A stretch of 33,715 nt of DNA. Origin: JACZST01 sp964195155 (GTDB taxonomy: Bacteria > Actinomycetota > Acidimicrobiia > Spongiisociales > UBA5794). This document shows positions 15,353-23,775 of the stretch, piece by piece (position 1 is the first letter of the stretch; every line of letters begins with the position of its first letter). The stretch spans positions 1 to 33,715 of the forward strand of contig CAXMOP010000025.1 of the NCBI GenBank assembly GCA_964195155.1, read 5' to 3'. Under the pieces are notes generated by a model, which worked only from the letters and a program-made list of their open reading frames with translations, had not been told where the DNA came from and did no database searches. The translations under genes and the position numbers were made by a program.

Positions 15353-16408
15353 CTAGAGGCCGAAGCCGCCGTTGAGGTCTTCGATGTCGGTGGTCTCGGA
15401 AGCCGGCGGCGGCTCGATGGCGACGTCGCCGTTGAGGTCGAACAGGTCGTAGCGCATGATCATCCGCTCGAAGCTCTCATCCGGTGCCGTCTCGATACCG
15501 CTCCCGTCGATCTCCATGACGAAGCGGACCACGAACCCGTCGTCGGAAATCCAGACATCCATCGGCAATTCTTCTGCGGGCAACGGGCCCTGCGCCTCGA
15601 GTCGCGCCCGCTCCTCAGGCGTCGCCGTTGCGAGCAAGGCCTCAGTGTCAAAGACGGCCCGGTAATGCGTTGCCTGGACTCCATTGACGGTTTCTTGTCC
15701 AATGAACTCGACGGTGGCCCCCGCGCCTTCGAACGAACCCAGGATCTCGGAGGGGTTGGAAGGAGATGTGGTCGTGAAACCGCTGCTCGCGGTGTTCCCA
15801 TCCTCGGCCGGCATGGAGATCCACTCGGTCTCGGCACCGAACAGCATCCCGAAGAAGGCGAACTTCATGTACGCCCGGTCACCGATCTGTCGAACCTCCA
15901 TCTCCCCAAAGAGGTCGGCGAGCTCGGGGGGCAGCTCTTCGCCGGCTGCCTCGGCCAGCCCGCTCATGTCCATGTAGAAGGAGAAGTCGCCCGATGCGTT
16001 GTCGAAGGCTCCTCCGAAGGGGATCGACATTTCGCTGAAACCCTGCGCCGGGTCGAGGCCCGTGATCTCGATCAGGCCCTCCATGCGGCCCGACGTGACC
16101 TCGGCGCTGGCCTCGAGGGCTTCCTGGAACAGGGCGAACTCTGAGGAGCCGGCGGTGGTCGTGGGGCTCATCGTGGTGGTCGTAGCCTCGGAGGTGGTCG
16201 TCGCCCCCGTCGTTGTCGTTGTCGTGGCCGTCGCTGCATCTGCGGTGGTGGTCGTTGTCGAAGCGGGCGCTTCGTCGGCTGCGCTCGCCGGCTGGGCCGC
16301 TTCGGTCGAGGTCGTCGGCGGTGCCGCACCGCAGGCTGCGGCAAGGAGGGCGATCGCGGCGATGAGGAAGGTCAATCTTGTGTTCAAGGCATTCACCAAG
16401 GAGAACAT
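15353..16408 (-). CDS. Secreted lipoprotein, LppX/LprG-like
   Basis: This protein of about 351 aa is an exported lipoprotein. A signal peptide ends in lipobox LAAAC with Cys26, followed by an Ala/Thr-rich linker of about 70 residues with runs of threonine. The folded part from FQEALEASAEVTSGRMEGLIEITG onwards has the alternating pattern of the LppX_LprAFG lipoprotein fold, including the late DVWISDDGFVVRFVMEI strand. Mycobacterial members carry lipids or glycolipids in a hydrophobic cavity, but this cannot be shown here. The ATG at 16408 is the chosen start; TTG 16423 and GTG within FSLVN are alternatives, and no strong ribosome-binding site separates them. It lies 28 nt downstream of another lipoprotein gene. 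Confidence 0.7.
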   Translation of the reverse strand: MFSLVNALNTRLTFLIAAIALLAAACGAAPPTTSTEAAQPASAADEAPASTTTTTADAATATTTTTTGATTTSEATTTTMSPTTTAGSSEFALFQEALEASAEVTSGRMEGLIEITGLDPAQGFSEMSIPFGGAFDNASGDFSFYMDMSGLAEAAGEELPPELADLFGEMEVRQIGDRAYMKFAFFGMLFGAETEWISMPAEDGNTASSGFTTTSPSNPSEILGSFEGAGATVEFIGQETVNGVQATHYRAVFDTEALLATATPEERARLEAQGPLPAEELPMDVWISDDGFVVRFVMEIDGSGIETAPDESFERMIMRYDLFDLNGDVAIEPPPASETTDIEDLNGGFGL

Positions 16409-16436
16409 CGGCGGGCTCAGCAACAGAGTTGAGGGG

Positions 16437-17672
16437 TCAACCGTTGGTGAGGTACCCGATCAGGCCCATGTCGTCGGCGGTGTGCTCCCAGTAGGCGATG
16501 TGGTGCGTCCCGTCCTGGTCGATTTCGAGCGAAACCAACTGGCCAAGTACCAAAGAGCCCGCTGTCAGTACTTGGTCGACGGACCAACCGGCATCGGTGC
16601 GGGAGGCCACCCAGATGCCGCTCTTGTCGCTGAAGGCAATGTGCGGGCTCCCATCGACCAGATCGATCGAGGTGACCCGCCTCGCACCGAAGTGTCCGGT
16701 CTCGAGGTCGGTGATCTCGCCGACGTCTTCGCGCACCCAGCCGCCTGATCCGTCCTCCACGGCGTAGCCGATGGTGCCGGAGTTCGCTCCGGTCTGGATG
16801 AGGTATGAGATGTGGGCCCGACCCTGGTCGTCGAGAGCGACGTCGGAGTATTTGCCGGAGTCGAGCGTGTCGTCGATCGTGACCAGGTCCCATCCGGCCT
16901 CCGTGCGGCGACCAAAACGGAGGCTCTGGTCGAGATGGTCGTAGTAGCTGACCACCGGCACGCCATCGGCGCCAATGGCCAGGCCAACGTTGAACTCATA
17001 CACGATCGGACCGGTACCGATCGCCTCCACCACGAAACTGCCGTCGCGAAGCTCGTAATACTCGACACCGTCGGTGCGATCGAACTGCGCCGGATCAATC
17101 CCCGCCGCCCTCACGACTCCGTCCGAGCCGATGGCAATCGTCGAGTCCCAACCGTCGTGCCCGTCGTGGCTTGCGGTGATCATCGCCCAATCGCCGCCGT
17201 CACGGACTGCGTAGGTGAGGTCGCCGAGCTCCAGGTCGAACTGGTCAGCCTGGTGGTCGTGCCAGACGATGTTTGGGCGGTCCTCGCCGTCGAAGGCCAG
17301 GCCGATGGGTCCGTAGAAATAGCCTTCGACGAAGAGATCGACGGCCCAGCCCTCGGCCGCCGCCGCGTAGGCGACGAAGCCCTCGCTCAGCCGCTCCTCG
17401 AGATAGGCGACTGCCGGAGAGCCTGACGAGTCGAGATCGAGCACCGGTTTGATGCCCGTTCCGATGAACGTCGAGGACCAACCGCCGGCCGGGGTGGCCG
17501 TCAGCGCCTCGCCCTCGCCTCCGCCGGCCTCCGCACTGGTGGTCGTGGTTGCGCCGGGTGGGCTCGTCGTGCCCTGATCAGGCGCGTCGCCGATGGTGGT
17601 CGTGGTGTCCGCACCGGCGCACGCCGCAGCCACGAGTGTGATCGCGATTGCCATCGACCATGCTCTTCGCAC
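16437..17672 (-). CDS. Secreted lipoprotein with beta-propeller-like repeats
   Basis: This 411-aa protein has a lipoprotein signal peptide (MRRAWS, hydrophobic core, lipobox AAAC at Cys18) and a Thr/Gly-rich linker. The rest has repeated D-G-x-P/GxPxVxY blocks, for example GEDRPNIVWHDH, ADGVPVVSYYD, QGRAHISYLIQ, DGSPHIAFSDK and DGTHHIAYWEH, each about 50 residues apart, as in a multi-bladed beta-propeller. The GTG start has GGAGG at 6-nt spacing, the best Shine-Dalgarno sequence in this pair of genes. Function is unknown; an extracellular binding or scaffold role is only inferred. It forms an operon with the LppX-like gene and is divergent from the helicase. Confidence 0.7.
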   Translation of the reverse strand: MRRAWSMAIAITLVAAACAGADTTTTIGDAPDQGTTSPPGATTTTSAEAGGGEGEALTATPAGGWSSTFIGTGIKPVLDLDSSGSPAVAYLEERLSEGFVAYAAAAEGWAVDLFVEGYFYGPIGLAFDGEDRPNIVWHDHQADQFDLELGDLTYAVRDGGDWAMITASHDGHDGWDSTIAIGSDGVVRAAGIDPAQFDRTDGVEYYELRDGSFVVEAIGTGPIVYEFNVGLAIGADGVPVVSYYDHLDQSLRFGRRTEAGWDLVTIDDTLDSGKYSDVALDDQGRAHISYLIQTGANSGTIGYAVEDGSGGWVREDVGEITDLETGHFGARRVTSIDLVDGSPHIAFSDKSGIWVASRTDAGWSVDQVLTAGSLVLGQLVSLEIDQDGTHHIAYWEHTADDMGLIGYLTNG

Positions 17673-17949
17673 AACATCCTCCGCTCCCGCCTGGTAGCTG
17701 CAACGACGACACGGCCTTCAGCGTTCCCGGATCGGTGGAAGAAACCTCACTACACCCAAGTCATCGGTATAGTTGCCGAGCCGCATCGGGTGGAGGCCAG
17801 CGCATCGTCGCTTCCCCGGTGTTGACACGGCAGAGTTTCTCACCCGGTTGGACCGCCTCTTCGGCCGACACTCGATCCGCCACACAACGCGATCGAGCCC
17901 GAGATCGGCACATATCCAACGAATCGTCCCGCGCGGACCAGGAGAAATC

Positions 17950-19455
17950 ATGACGACCACCTTTGCCCAACTCGGGCTGCCCAAACCGCTCGTACGCGCC
18001 CTCACCGAGCGCGGCATCACCGATCCGTTCCCCGTCCAGGGAGCGACCATCCCCGATGCCCTCGCCGGCAAAGACGTATCGGGAAAGGCGCCGACTGGGT
18101 CTGGCAAGACCCTTGCCTTTGGCCTCCCGCTGCTCGCCAGGGTCGACGACGCGGAACGCCGCCGGCCGAGGGCCTTGATCCTCGCTCCGACGCGGGAACT
18201 TGCCGAGCAGATCAAGCAAGACCTCGCTCCGCTGGCCCGGGCGGTCGACCGACGCGTCCTCGCCATCTACGGCGGCGTCGGCTATGGACACCAGAAGAAC
18301 TCGCTCAACCGGGGTGTCGACGTCTTGGTGGCGACGCCTGGTCGGCTCGAGGACCTTATGGACCAGAGGTCGGTTGACCTCGGTCAGGTCGACATCGTCG
18401 TCGTCGACGAGGCAGACCGCATGGCCGACATGGGCTTTCTCCCAGCGGTGCGTCGAATCCTCGACCGCACCTCCCGGCATCGCCAGACACTGCTCTTCTC
18501 CGCCACCCTCGATGGAGACATCGCGGTCCTCAGCCGCGACTACCAGCACCAGCCAATTCGGCATGAGGCGGGCACCGTCGAGGCAGAGACCATCGATGCC
18601 CGCCACCACTTCTGGTCGGTGCAACACCACGACCGCCCCCAGCACACCGCGGATCTGGTCAACGCTTCCGGTCGCTCAATCGTCTTCACCCGCACCCGCC
18701 ACGGCGCCGACCGGCTTACCAAGCAGCTCTCCAAGCTGGGAGTGGGTGCGGTCGCCATGCACGGCGGGCGATCCCAGAACCAGCGGAAGCGAGCCCTGCA
18801 TGCCTTCTCGTCCGGGCGTGCCCAGGCGCTGATCGCCACGGATGTGGCGGCGAGGGGCATCCACATCGACTCGGTTGAGTCGGTGATCCACTTCGACCCG
18901 GCGGGCGACCACAAGGACTACCTCCATCGATCGGGTCGCACCGCCAGGGCCGGAGCCAGCGGAACGGTGGTCAGTCTGGTGACGGGTGACCAGGAAAGAG
19001 CGGTCCGCCGCATGCAGCGTGAACTCGACCTGCGCGCACCATTTGAGAAGCCACAGCTCGATGCCCTGCATCATGGTGGGCACCGCATCGGCGAATCTTC
19101 GCCAAAAGGCTCTCCGAGAGAAGCCGCCACTACGAGACCAACCCCGCGTGCCAACCAGCGTCCCGGACAATCGACCAGTGGGACTCATGGCTCGGGCAAC
19201 CGAGAGAGCATCTATGTGGCAAACCTGCCCTGGGGAGTAACCGAGGACGATGTCTCCGCCCTGTTCGGACGATACGGCGAGGTTCACCAGACGACGATCA
19301 TCTCAGACCGGAAGAGCGGTCGCTCAAAGGGCTTCGGGTTTGTCGACATGCCACCATCTGCGGCCCGTGCCGCAATCCAGAAGCTGGACGGGTGGGCACT
19401 TGGTGGCAGGAACCTCACGGTCCGCCCTGCCAAACCGCGGTCCAATCGAAGCTGA
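17950..19455 (+). CDS. DEAD-box RNA helicase with C-terminal RRM
   Basis: This 501-aa protein unwinds RNA with ATP. The start has AGGAG 5 nt upstream. Motifs in order are the Q motif (FAQLGL...PFPVQ, residues 5-30), motif I APTGSGKT at 47-54, PTRELAEQ, TPGR, DEAD at 153-156, SAT, and HRSGRTARAG. After a linker of about 60 polar residues, residues ~420-495 form a canonical RNA recognition motif with RNP2 IYVANL at 421-426 and RNP1 KGFGFVDM at about 460. Bacterial DbpA/CsdA helicases carry a different C-terminal domain, so a true RRM_1 end is unusual. A 277-nt leader separates it from the divergent lipoprotein gene; TTGACA at 17822-17827 has no convincing -10. It may act in ribosome assembly or cold adaptation. 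Confidence 0.9.
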   Translation: MTTTFAQLGLPKPLVRALTERGITDPFPVQGATIPDALAGKDVSGKAPTGSGKTLAFGLPLLARVDDAERRRPRALILAPTRELAEQIKQDLAPLARAVDRRVLAIYGGVGYGHQKNSLNRGVDVLVATPGRLEDLMDQRSVDLGQVDIVVVDEADRMADMGFLPAVRRILDRTSRHRQTLLFSATLDGDIAVLSRDYQHQPIRHEAGTVEAETIDARHHFWSVQHHDRPQHTADLVNASGRSIVFTRTRHGADRLTKQLSKLGVGAVAMHGGRSQNQRKRALHAFSSGRAQALIATDVAARGIHIDSVESVIHFDPAGDHKDYLHRSGRTARAGASGTVVSLVTGDQERAVRRMQRELDLRAPFEKPQLDALHHGGHRIGESSPKGSPREAATTRPTPRANQRPGQSTSGTHGSGNRESIYVANLPWGVTEDDVSALFGRYGEVHQTTIISDRKSGRSKGFGFVDMPPSAARAAIQKLDGWALGGRNLTVRPAKPRSNRS

Positions 19456-19478
19456 TCAGCCGATGGTGACCGCGTGGG

Positions 19479-20570
19479 TTACCTCACATCAGGGTCGGGG
19501 AGCATGAAGTCTTCGCGGATGACCCGGATCAACCCGTGGTACGAAGCAACGAAGCCGCGCAATGTCCTCACCGTGGCCCCGTAACTGTCGAATTCCTCGA
19601 TGGTCATTCCGTCTTCGTCGTACGCCTTGCGGAAGTCGGGCACCCGTTCGTACAGCTCCTCGATGATTTCCGGAGCGACGGGATCGGCGATCCGCTCCTT
19701 GACCTCCACCGCCGAGCCGTTGAACAGTTTCTGCCACTTCGATGGAATCGTGAGAATGACATCGCCGCCGATGAATTCCGACCAATGCAGATGGTGCCGG
19801 TACGCCGCGGCAAGAAGGCGCGAGCGGAAACCGCGCTCTTCGTAGATCCGAAGCGCCTTCTTGAACACCGCAACCCCCGCCCACGGCAGGTATTGCGGGC
19901 TCACGATGATGTCGTCTCTCTTGGTGACAACCTGGATCCAGTCATCGGTCCGGCCCACCATGATGGTGGTGACGGGTGTCATGTCGTCCGTTGCCAGCCC
20001 CTCTGCCTCGCGTCGCTGCAAGCCGCGGTCGACGGGCTCTCCGACGGCGATGGCCTGGGGCACGGTGAAGCTGACCGTGGCGTTGATGTTCACCCCGCGG
20101 AAGGTTGCCTCCTCGATCGCAGCGATGCCTTGACTCGTCGCCGGCAACTTCACCTGCATATTGGGTGCCAACCGGTCGTAGCGGACTGCCTGTTCGACCA
20201 TCCTGTCGACATCGCGGTAGTAGGAAGGATTCGTCTGGATCGACAGCCGACCCTTCATGCCGTTCTCGCGTTCGAACACGGGCAGAAGCAGCTCGGCGCC
20301 CTTGACGGCGATCTCTTCGAATATCTTCGCCATGACGTCTTCGTCGGACCACGATGGGTTCTTTTCGATCAACTCGTGGATACGGTCCTCCCACAGGTTG
20401 CGCTCCTGAAGGAGGACCTGCTCGACGATCGTTGGATTGCTGGTAGCACCGACCGCACCGTGTTCGATGGCGTACGCCAGCTCCTCGACCGAGCACGAGT
20501 CGTTCCAGAAATCCGTCGCATAGGCGGTGACCGTCTCGTGCAAAGGGCTCTTGTAGGTGGTCTCCAACAT
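19479..20570 (-). CDS. Transaldolase-family enzyme, divergent, in the inositol regulon
   Basis: This 363-aa class I aldolase-type enzyme has transaldolase hallmarks: GATSNPTIVEQ at residues 41-51, GRLSIQTNP at 107-115, Schiff-base Lys141 in QVKLPAT, and NATVSFTVPQA. Canonical pentose-pathway transaldolases have NVTLLFS and SxFVSRxD here; this one has NATVSFT and TTIMVGRTDDW, so the acceptor or donor site looks altered. The ATG at 20570 has AAGGAG 8 nt upstream. A perfect TGGAACGTTCCA operator lies 89 nt upstream of the start, shared with iolD/iolG, and the LacI-type gene is just beyond it. The classical inositol pathway has no transaldolase, so it may shift a C3 dihydroxyacetone unit from unphosphorylated 5-dehydro-2-deoxygluconate. 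An ordinary pentose-pathway role remains possible. Confidence 0.82.
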   Translation of the reverse strand: MLETTYKSPLHETVTAYATDFWNDSCSVEELAYAIEHGAVGATSNPTIVEQVLLQERNLWEDRIHELIEKNPSWSDEDVMAKIFEEIAVKGAELLLPVFERENGMKGRLSIQTNPSYYRDVDRMVEQAVRYDRLAPNMQVKLPATSQGIAAIEEATFRGVNINATVSFTVPQAIAVGEPVDRGLQRREAEGLATDDMTPVTTIMVGRTDDWIQVVTKRDDIIVSPQYLPWAGVAVFKKALRIYEERGFRSRLLAAAYRHHLHWSEFIGGDVILTIPSKWQKLFNGSAVEVKERIADPVAPEIIEELYERVPDFRKAYDEDGMTIEEFDSYGATVRTLRGFVASYHGLIRVIREDFMLPDPDVR

Positions 20571-20658
20571 GGTGCTCGCTCCTTGCCGCCACCGGCTCGT
20601 AGCAACCTCGGTCACAGAGGACCCGATGGCGATGTCCTGTTGCCAAGAGTACATGGGT

Positions 20659-20670
20659 TGGAACGTTCCA
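20659..20670. promoter_or_regulatory. LacI-type operator, site 1 (transaldolase)
   Basis: TGGAACGTTCCA is a perfect 12-bp palindrome with the central CG typical of LacI-family operators. It lies between the lacI-like gene and the transaldolase start on the minus strand. The identical 12-mer stands in the iolD-iolG gap, and I saw no third exact copy in the window. Confidence 0.7.
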
Positions 20671-20727
20671 GGCTGCCGACCACAGACCCGTGGATCCTCT
20701 TCAAGAGTGCTGTCTAGCTGGCTGCCA

Positions 20728-21741
20728 TCAAAGAGACGGAGGACCGGTTGACTCGCGTGCGATCAGCTTGGGAGACAGGACCGCGTGGTGGGTGGAGGTG
20801 CGGCCCTGCCCGATCTTCTCCAGGATGAGCCCGGCGGCCATGCGACCCATGTCGTGTCGGGGCTGATCGATCGTCGTCAAACCCATTCGGCTGCTGGCGG
20901 CGAGGGCGGTGTTGTCGTAGCCCACCACCGAGATGTCGCCGGGGACTTTCAATCCCGCGATGTCCACCACCTCGAGTGCGCCGATCGCCGCGAGGTCGTT
21001 GGCGACGAAAACGGCAGTCGGTCGGGTTCCCTCGACGAGAAGCCTCCGCATCCCGGTGCCACCGCCTTCCTCGGTGAAGCCACCCCGCACCGACCGGATC
21101 TCGCTCTCAATCCCGTGCCCTCTCATTGCACGGGTATAGCCGGTGCGACGGGGCCGAGCACCGGCGCCGTAACCCCCGTCGATGTGCGCGATGCGGCGGT
21201 GTCCGAGATCCACGAGGTGGTCCACGACCATCTCGGCGCCACGGCGGTCGTCGTTGGTGACACTGTGGAGCGTCGATGACCTCGTCGCCTTGCCAACCAC
21301 GACCGTTGGCACCGTTTGTGATGCCTCGATGGCACGCTCATTGCGGACGACGGGCGAAACCAGGATCAGACCGTCGACCCGCATCTCGAGCAGCGTTGCC
21401 ATCGCACGATATTCCCGCTCCGGCACCGCGTTGCCGGTGGTCAGAATCGCCCGATACCCGGCAGGGGTGATCGCCATGTCGATGCCGTCGACCACGTCGG
21501 CAAAAAACGGGTTGCGGAGATTCGAAATCAGCACGCCGATTACGGAGGAGCGTTGCCGCGCCATGGTGCGGGCCGCCGCGTTGGGGCGATAGCCGAGCCT
21601 TTTTGCTGCATCCAGCACGGCCTCCCGGCTTGATGGACTGACCCGGTCCGAACCCCTCATGACGAGAGAGACCAGTGATTTCGAAACGCCGGCCTCATCG
21701 GCGACATCGAGGATGGTCGGGTGCTTCATCCGATCGGCCAT
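20728..21741 (-). CDS. LacI-family transcriptional regulator of inositol genes
   Basis: This 337-aa repressor has an N-terminal LacI helix-turn-helix (TILDVADEAGVSKSLVSLVMRG, hinge helix with GYRPNAAARTMARQ) and a periplasmic-binding-type sensor domain: VIGVLISNLRNPFFADVVDGI, LVSPVVRN, FVANDLAAIGALE and ISVVGYDNTALA. It likely releases DNA on binding inositol or a pathway intermediate. Start 21741 was chosen because GGGAACGGGG precedes it; ATGs at 21753 and 21729 are alternatives. It lies 27 nt after the iolD stop on the same strand, so it is probably cotranscribed with iolD and would be subject to its own operator. The link to the TGGAACGTTCCA sites is inference from position and palindrome type. 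Confidence 0.88.
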   Translation of the reverse strand: MADRMKHPTILDVADEAGVSKSLVSLVMRGSDRVSPSSREAVLDAAKRLGYRPNAAARTMARQRSSVIGVLISNLRNPFFADVVDGIDMAITPAGYRAILTTGNAVPEREYRAMATLLEMRVDGLILVSPVVRNERAIEASQTVPTVVVGKATRSSTLHSVTNDDRRGAEMVVDHLVDLGHRRIAHIDGGYGAGARPRRTGYTRAMRGHGIESEIRSVRGGFTEEGGGTGMRRLLVEGTRPTAVFVANDLAAIGALEVVDIAGLKVPGDISVVGYDNTALAASSRMGLTTIDQPRHDMGRMAAGLILEKIGQGRTSTHHAVLSPKLIARESTGPPSL

Positions 21742-21768
21742 CCCCGTTCCCATCGGATCAATGCCGGA

Positions 21769-23628
21769 TTACCGCTCATGGTCAACCCAGATCCCAACCC
21801 GTTGATGCTTGCGCTCGGCGTCCCACTCGGCGCGCGCCACGAGAACCTGCTCGCGCTCAGACACCTCGGGAACGCCCACCTCCCACCAGGCGCCGCCTTC
21901 GGTCCACTGGTACGGATGGGTGTCGATCACGATGACGGAACTCCGGTCTGCAGTCTTGGCCCGGCTGAAGGCTGCTCGAAGCTGTTCGATGCCGGTCACC
22001 TTCTCGGCGATAGCCCCAAGCGATGCAGCATGTTTGACGAAATCGACGCGGGTGTCGTCGACCCTTCGCGTGTGTTCCAGCAGGTTGTTGAACTCATCGC
22101 CGCCGGTATCCACTTGCAATCGGTTGATGACGGCAAATCCGCCGTTGTCACACACGATGAAGATCACCTTGTGCCCGGTGGCGACGGTCGAATAGATATC
22201 CGAGTTCATCATGAGATACGAGCCGTCGCCGACCCACGATATGACGTCCCGATCGGGCAGTGCCATCTTGGCTCCCCAGGCGCCCGCGATCTCATAGCCC
22301 ATGCATGAGTAGCCGTATTCCACGTCGAAGGAGCCAACCGATTTTGTCTGCCAGCCCATGTTGAGCTCGCCGGGGAGCCCTCCCGCAGCGGACACCTGAT
22401 AGTCGGTGTCGTCGACCAGGTCGTTGACCGCCCGGATCACCTGGGCATACGTGGGCAGGTCGAAGTCGAGCGCGATATAGCCGTCGAGGTAGTCGTACCA
22501 CCGTCGCCTCTCGTCGTCGGCGCGCTCCAGCCATTCCGCCGGTGCGCGATAGTCGCCGAGGGCCTCGTTCAGCGCCTCGAGCGATACTCGGGCGTCGCCC
22601 ACAACCGATATCGAATGGTGCTTGGTGGCATCAAACCGTCCAACGTTGATCGACACGAGTTGCAGTTGTGGGTTCTTGAAGACCGACCATGATCCGGTAG
22701 TGAAGTCCTGGAGGCGAGTTCCCACTGCGATGACCACGTCGGCATCGGCAGCGAGCGCGTTGGCCGACGTGCTTCCGGTGACCCCGATGGGACCGGCGAA
22801 GTTCGGATGGTCATAGACCAAGCTGGACTTGCCCGCCACCGTCTCAACCACTGGGATCCCCCGCGCGACAGCAAAGGCCGTGAGCGCATCCACCGCGTCT
22901 GAGTAGTGGATACCTCCCCCGGCGATGAGCAGCGGCTTGTCCGCGGCGGCGAGCACTGCCGCGGCTGCACTGACATCGCGGGGATCCGGACCGGGCCGCC
23001 GGATGTAGTGCAGCGTCTCGTCGAAGAACCGGGCGGGGAACTCGAACGCCTCGGCGGCGATGTCCTGCGGCAGCCCGATGTATGCCGGACCGCACTCGGC
23101 CGGATCGAGCATGATGGCCAGCGCCTGCGGCAGCGTCTGGATGATCTGCTCCGGGCGGGTGATACGGTCCCAGAAACGGGTGACCGCCCGGAACGCATCG
23201 CTCACCGTCGTCGAGGGCTGGTCGAAATGCTCAACCTGCTGCAGAACGGGATCGACGATGCGATGCTGGAATGTATCGCCACCGATCAGCAGCAGCGGCA
23301 GCCGGTTGGCATGCGCGACCGCGGCAGCGGTCACCATGTTGGTCGACCCGGGGCCCACCGACGAGGTGGCAATCATGATCTGGCGTCGGCGCTTCGCCTT
23401 GGCGAACGCCACCGCAGCCAGCGCCATGGATTGTTCGTTGTGCCCTCGCCAGGTGGGCAACTCCTCCTGGGCCCCGGCCAGTGCCTCGGCCAGCGACACC
23501 ACGTTGCCGTGGCCGAAGATCGCAAACACGCCGGGGAAGAGCGGAACCTCTACACCGTCGATCTCGGTGCGTTGTGCCGCCAGCCAGCGCACCATCGCCT
23601 GCGCAGTGGTGAGTCGAATCGTCTCCAT
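21769..23628 (-). CDS. iolD: 3D-(3,5/4)-trihydroxycyclohexane-1,2-dione hydrolase IolD
   Basis: This 619-aa thiamine-diphosphate enzyme opens the ring of the inositol-derived dione to 5-deoxy-D-glucuronate. Its length fits the IolD family. Catalytic Glu65 lies in RGHNEQS, SSVGPGSTNM follows, the middle domain has SVFKNPQLQLVSINVGRFDATKH, and the C-terminal GDGS...DNGGF stretch at about 465-492 is the ThDP/Mg site. The ATG at 23628 has AAGGGAG 9 nt upstream; the further in-frame ATGs lie in the regulatory gap. It is divergent from iolG and followed by the lacI-like gene. A minus-strand -10 (TATGCT, 23711-23716) with the operator over its -35 region would give repression. Confidence 0.92.
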   Translation of the reverse strand: METIRLTTAQAMVRWLAAQRTEIDGVEVPLFPGVFAIFGHGNVVSLAEALAGAQEELPTWRGHNEQSMALAAVAFAKAKRRRQIMIATSSVGPGSTNMVTAAAVAHANRLPLLLIGGDTFQHRIVDPVLQQVEHFDQPSTTVSDAFRAVTRFWDRITRPEQIIQTLPQALAIMLDPAECGPAYIGLPQDIAAEAFEFPARFFDETLHYIRRPGPDPRDVSAAAAVLAAADKPLLIAGGGIHYSDAVDALTAFAVARGIPVVETVAGKSSLVYDHPNFAGPIGVTGSTSANALAADADVVIAVGTRLQDFTTGSWSVFKNPQLQLVSINVGRFDATKHHSISVVGDARVSLEALNEALGDYRAPAEWLERADDERRRWYDYLDGYIALDFDLPTYAQVIRAVNDLVDDTDYQVSAAGGLPGELNMGWQTKSVGSFDVEYGYSCMGYEIAGAWGAKMALPDRDVISWVGDGSYLMMNSDIYSTVATGHKVIFIVCDNGGFAVINRLQVDTGGDEFNNLLEHTRRVDDTRVDFVKHAASLGAIAEKVTGIEQLRAAFSRAKTADRSSVIVIDTHPYQWTEGGAWWEVGVPEVSEREQVLVARAEWDAERKHQRVGIWVDHER

Positions 23629-23690
23629 CGTCGTGCTCCCTTTGCGTCGGGCACCGATTGCAGAAGGGCTCTGCTTTGTGGGCGCGAATG

Positions 23691-23720
23691 TTGACATCGA
23701 CTTGGCGCCGAGCATACCTT
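23691..23720 (+). promoter_or_regulatory. Predicted iolG promoter
   Basis: TTGACA at 23691-23696 and TACCTT at 23715-23720 are separated by 18 bp, a reasonable housekeeping-sigma pair. The operator TGGAACGTTCCA follows 8 nt later, about where transcription would start, so bound repressor would block it. The -10 is weak. Confidence 0.5.
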
Positions 23721-23727
23721 TGGTCAT

Positions 23728-23739
23728 TGGAACGTTCCA
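23728..23739. promoter_or_regulatory. LacI-type operator, site 2 (iolD-iolG divergent gap)
   Basis: An exact copy of TGGAACGTTCCA lies in the 147-nt gap between iolD and iolG, next to the +1 region of a predicted plus-strand promoter and over the -35 region of a minus-strand one. One bound dimer could repress both directions. Confidence 0.75.
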
Positions 23740-23775
23740 TGTGCTCCGGGCCGATCAGTGCAAAGGAGGGCGCGA

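Noticed and set aside
17822..17827. TTGACA as the helicase -35 element
   Set aside because: No acceptable -10 lies 16-19 nt downstream, so I did not call a promoter.
19536..20717. 393-aa plus-strand frame opposite the transaldolase
   Set aside because: It is antisense to a protein with a recognisable catalytic lysine; codon pattern fits the minus strand only.
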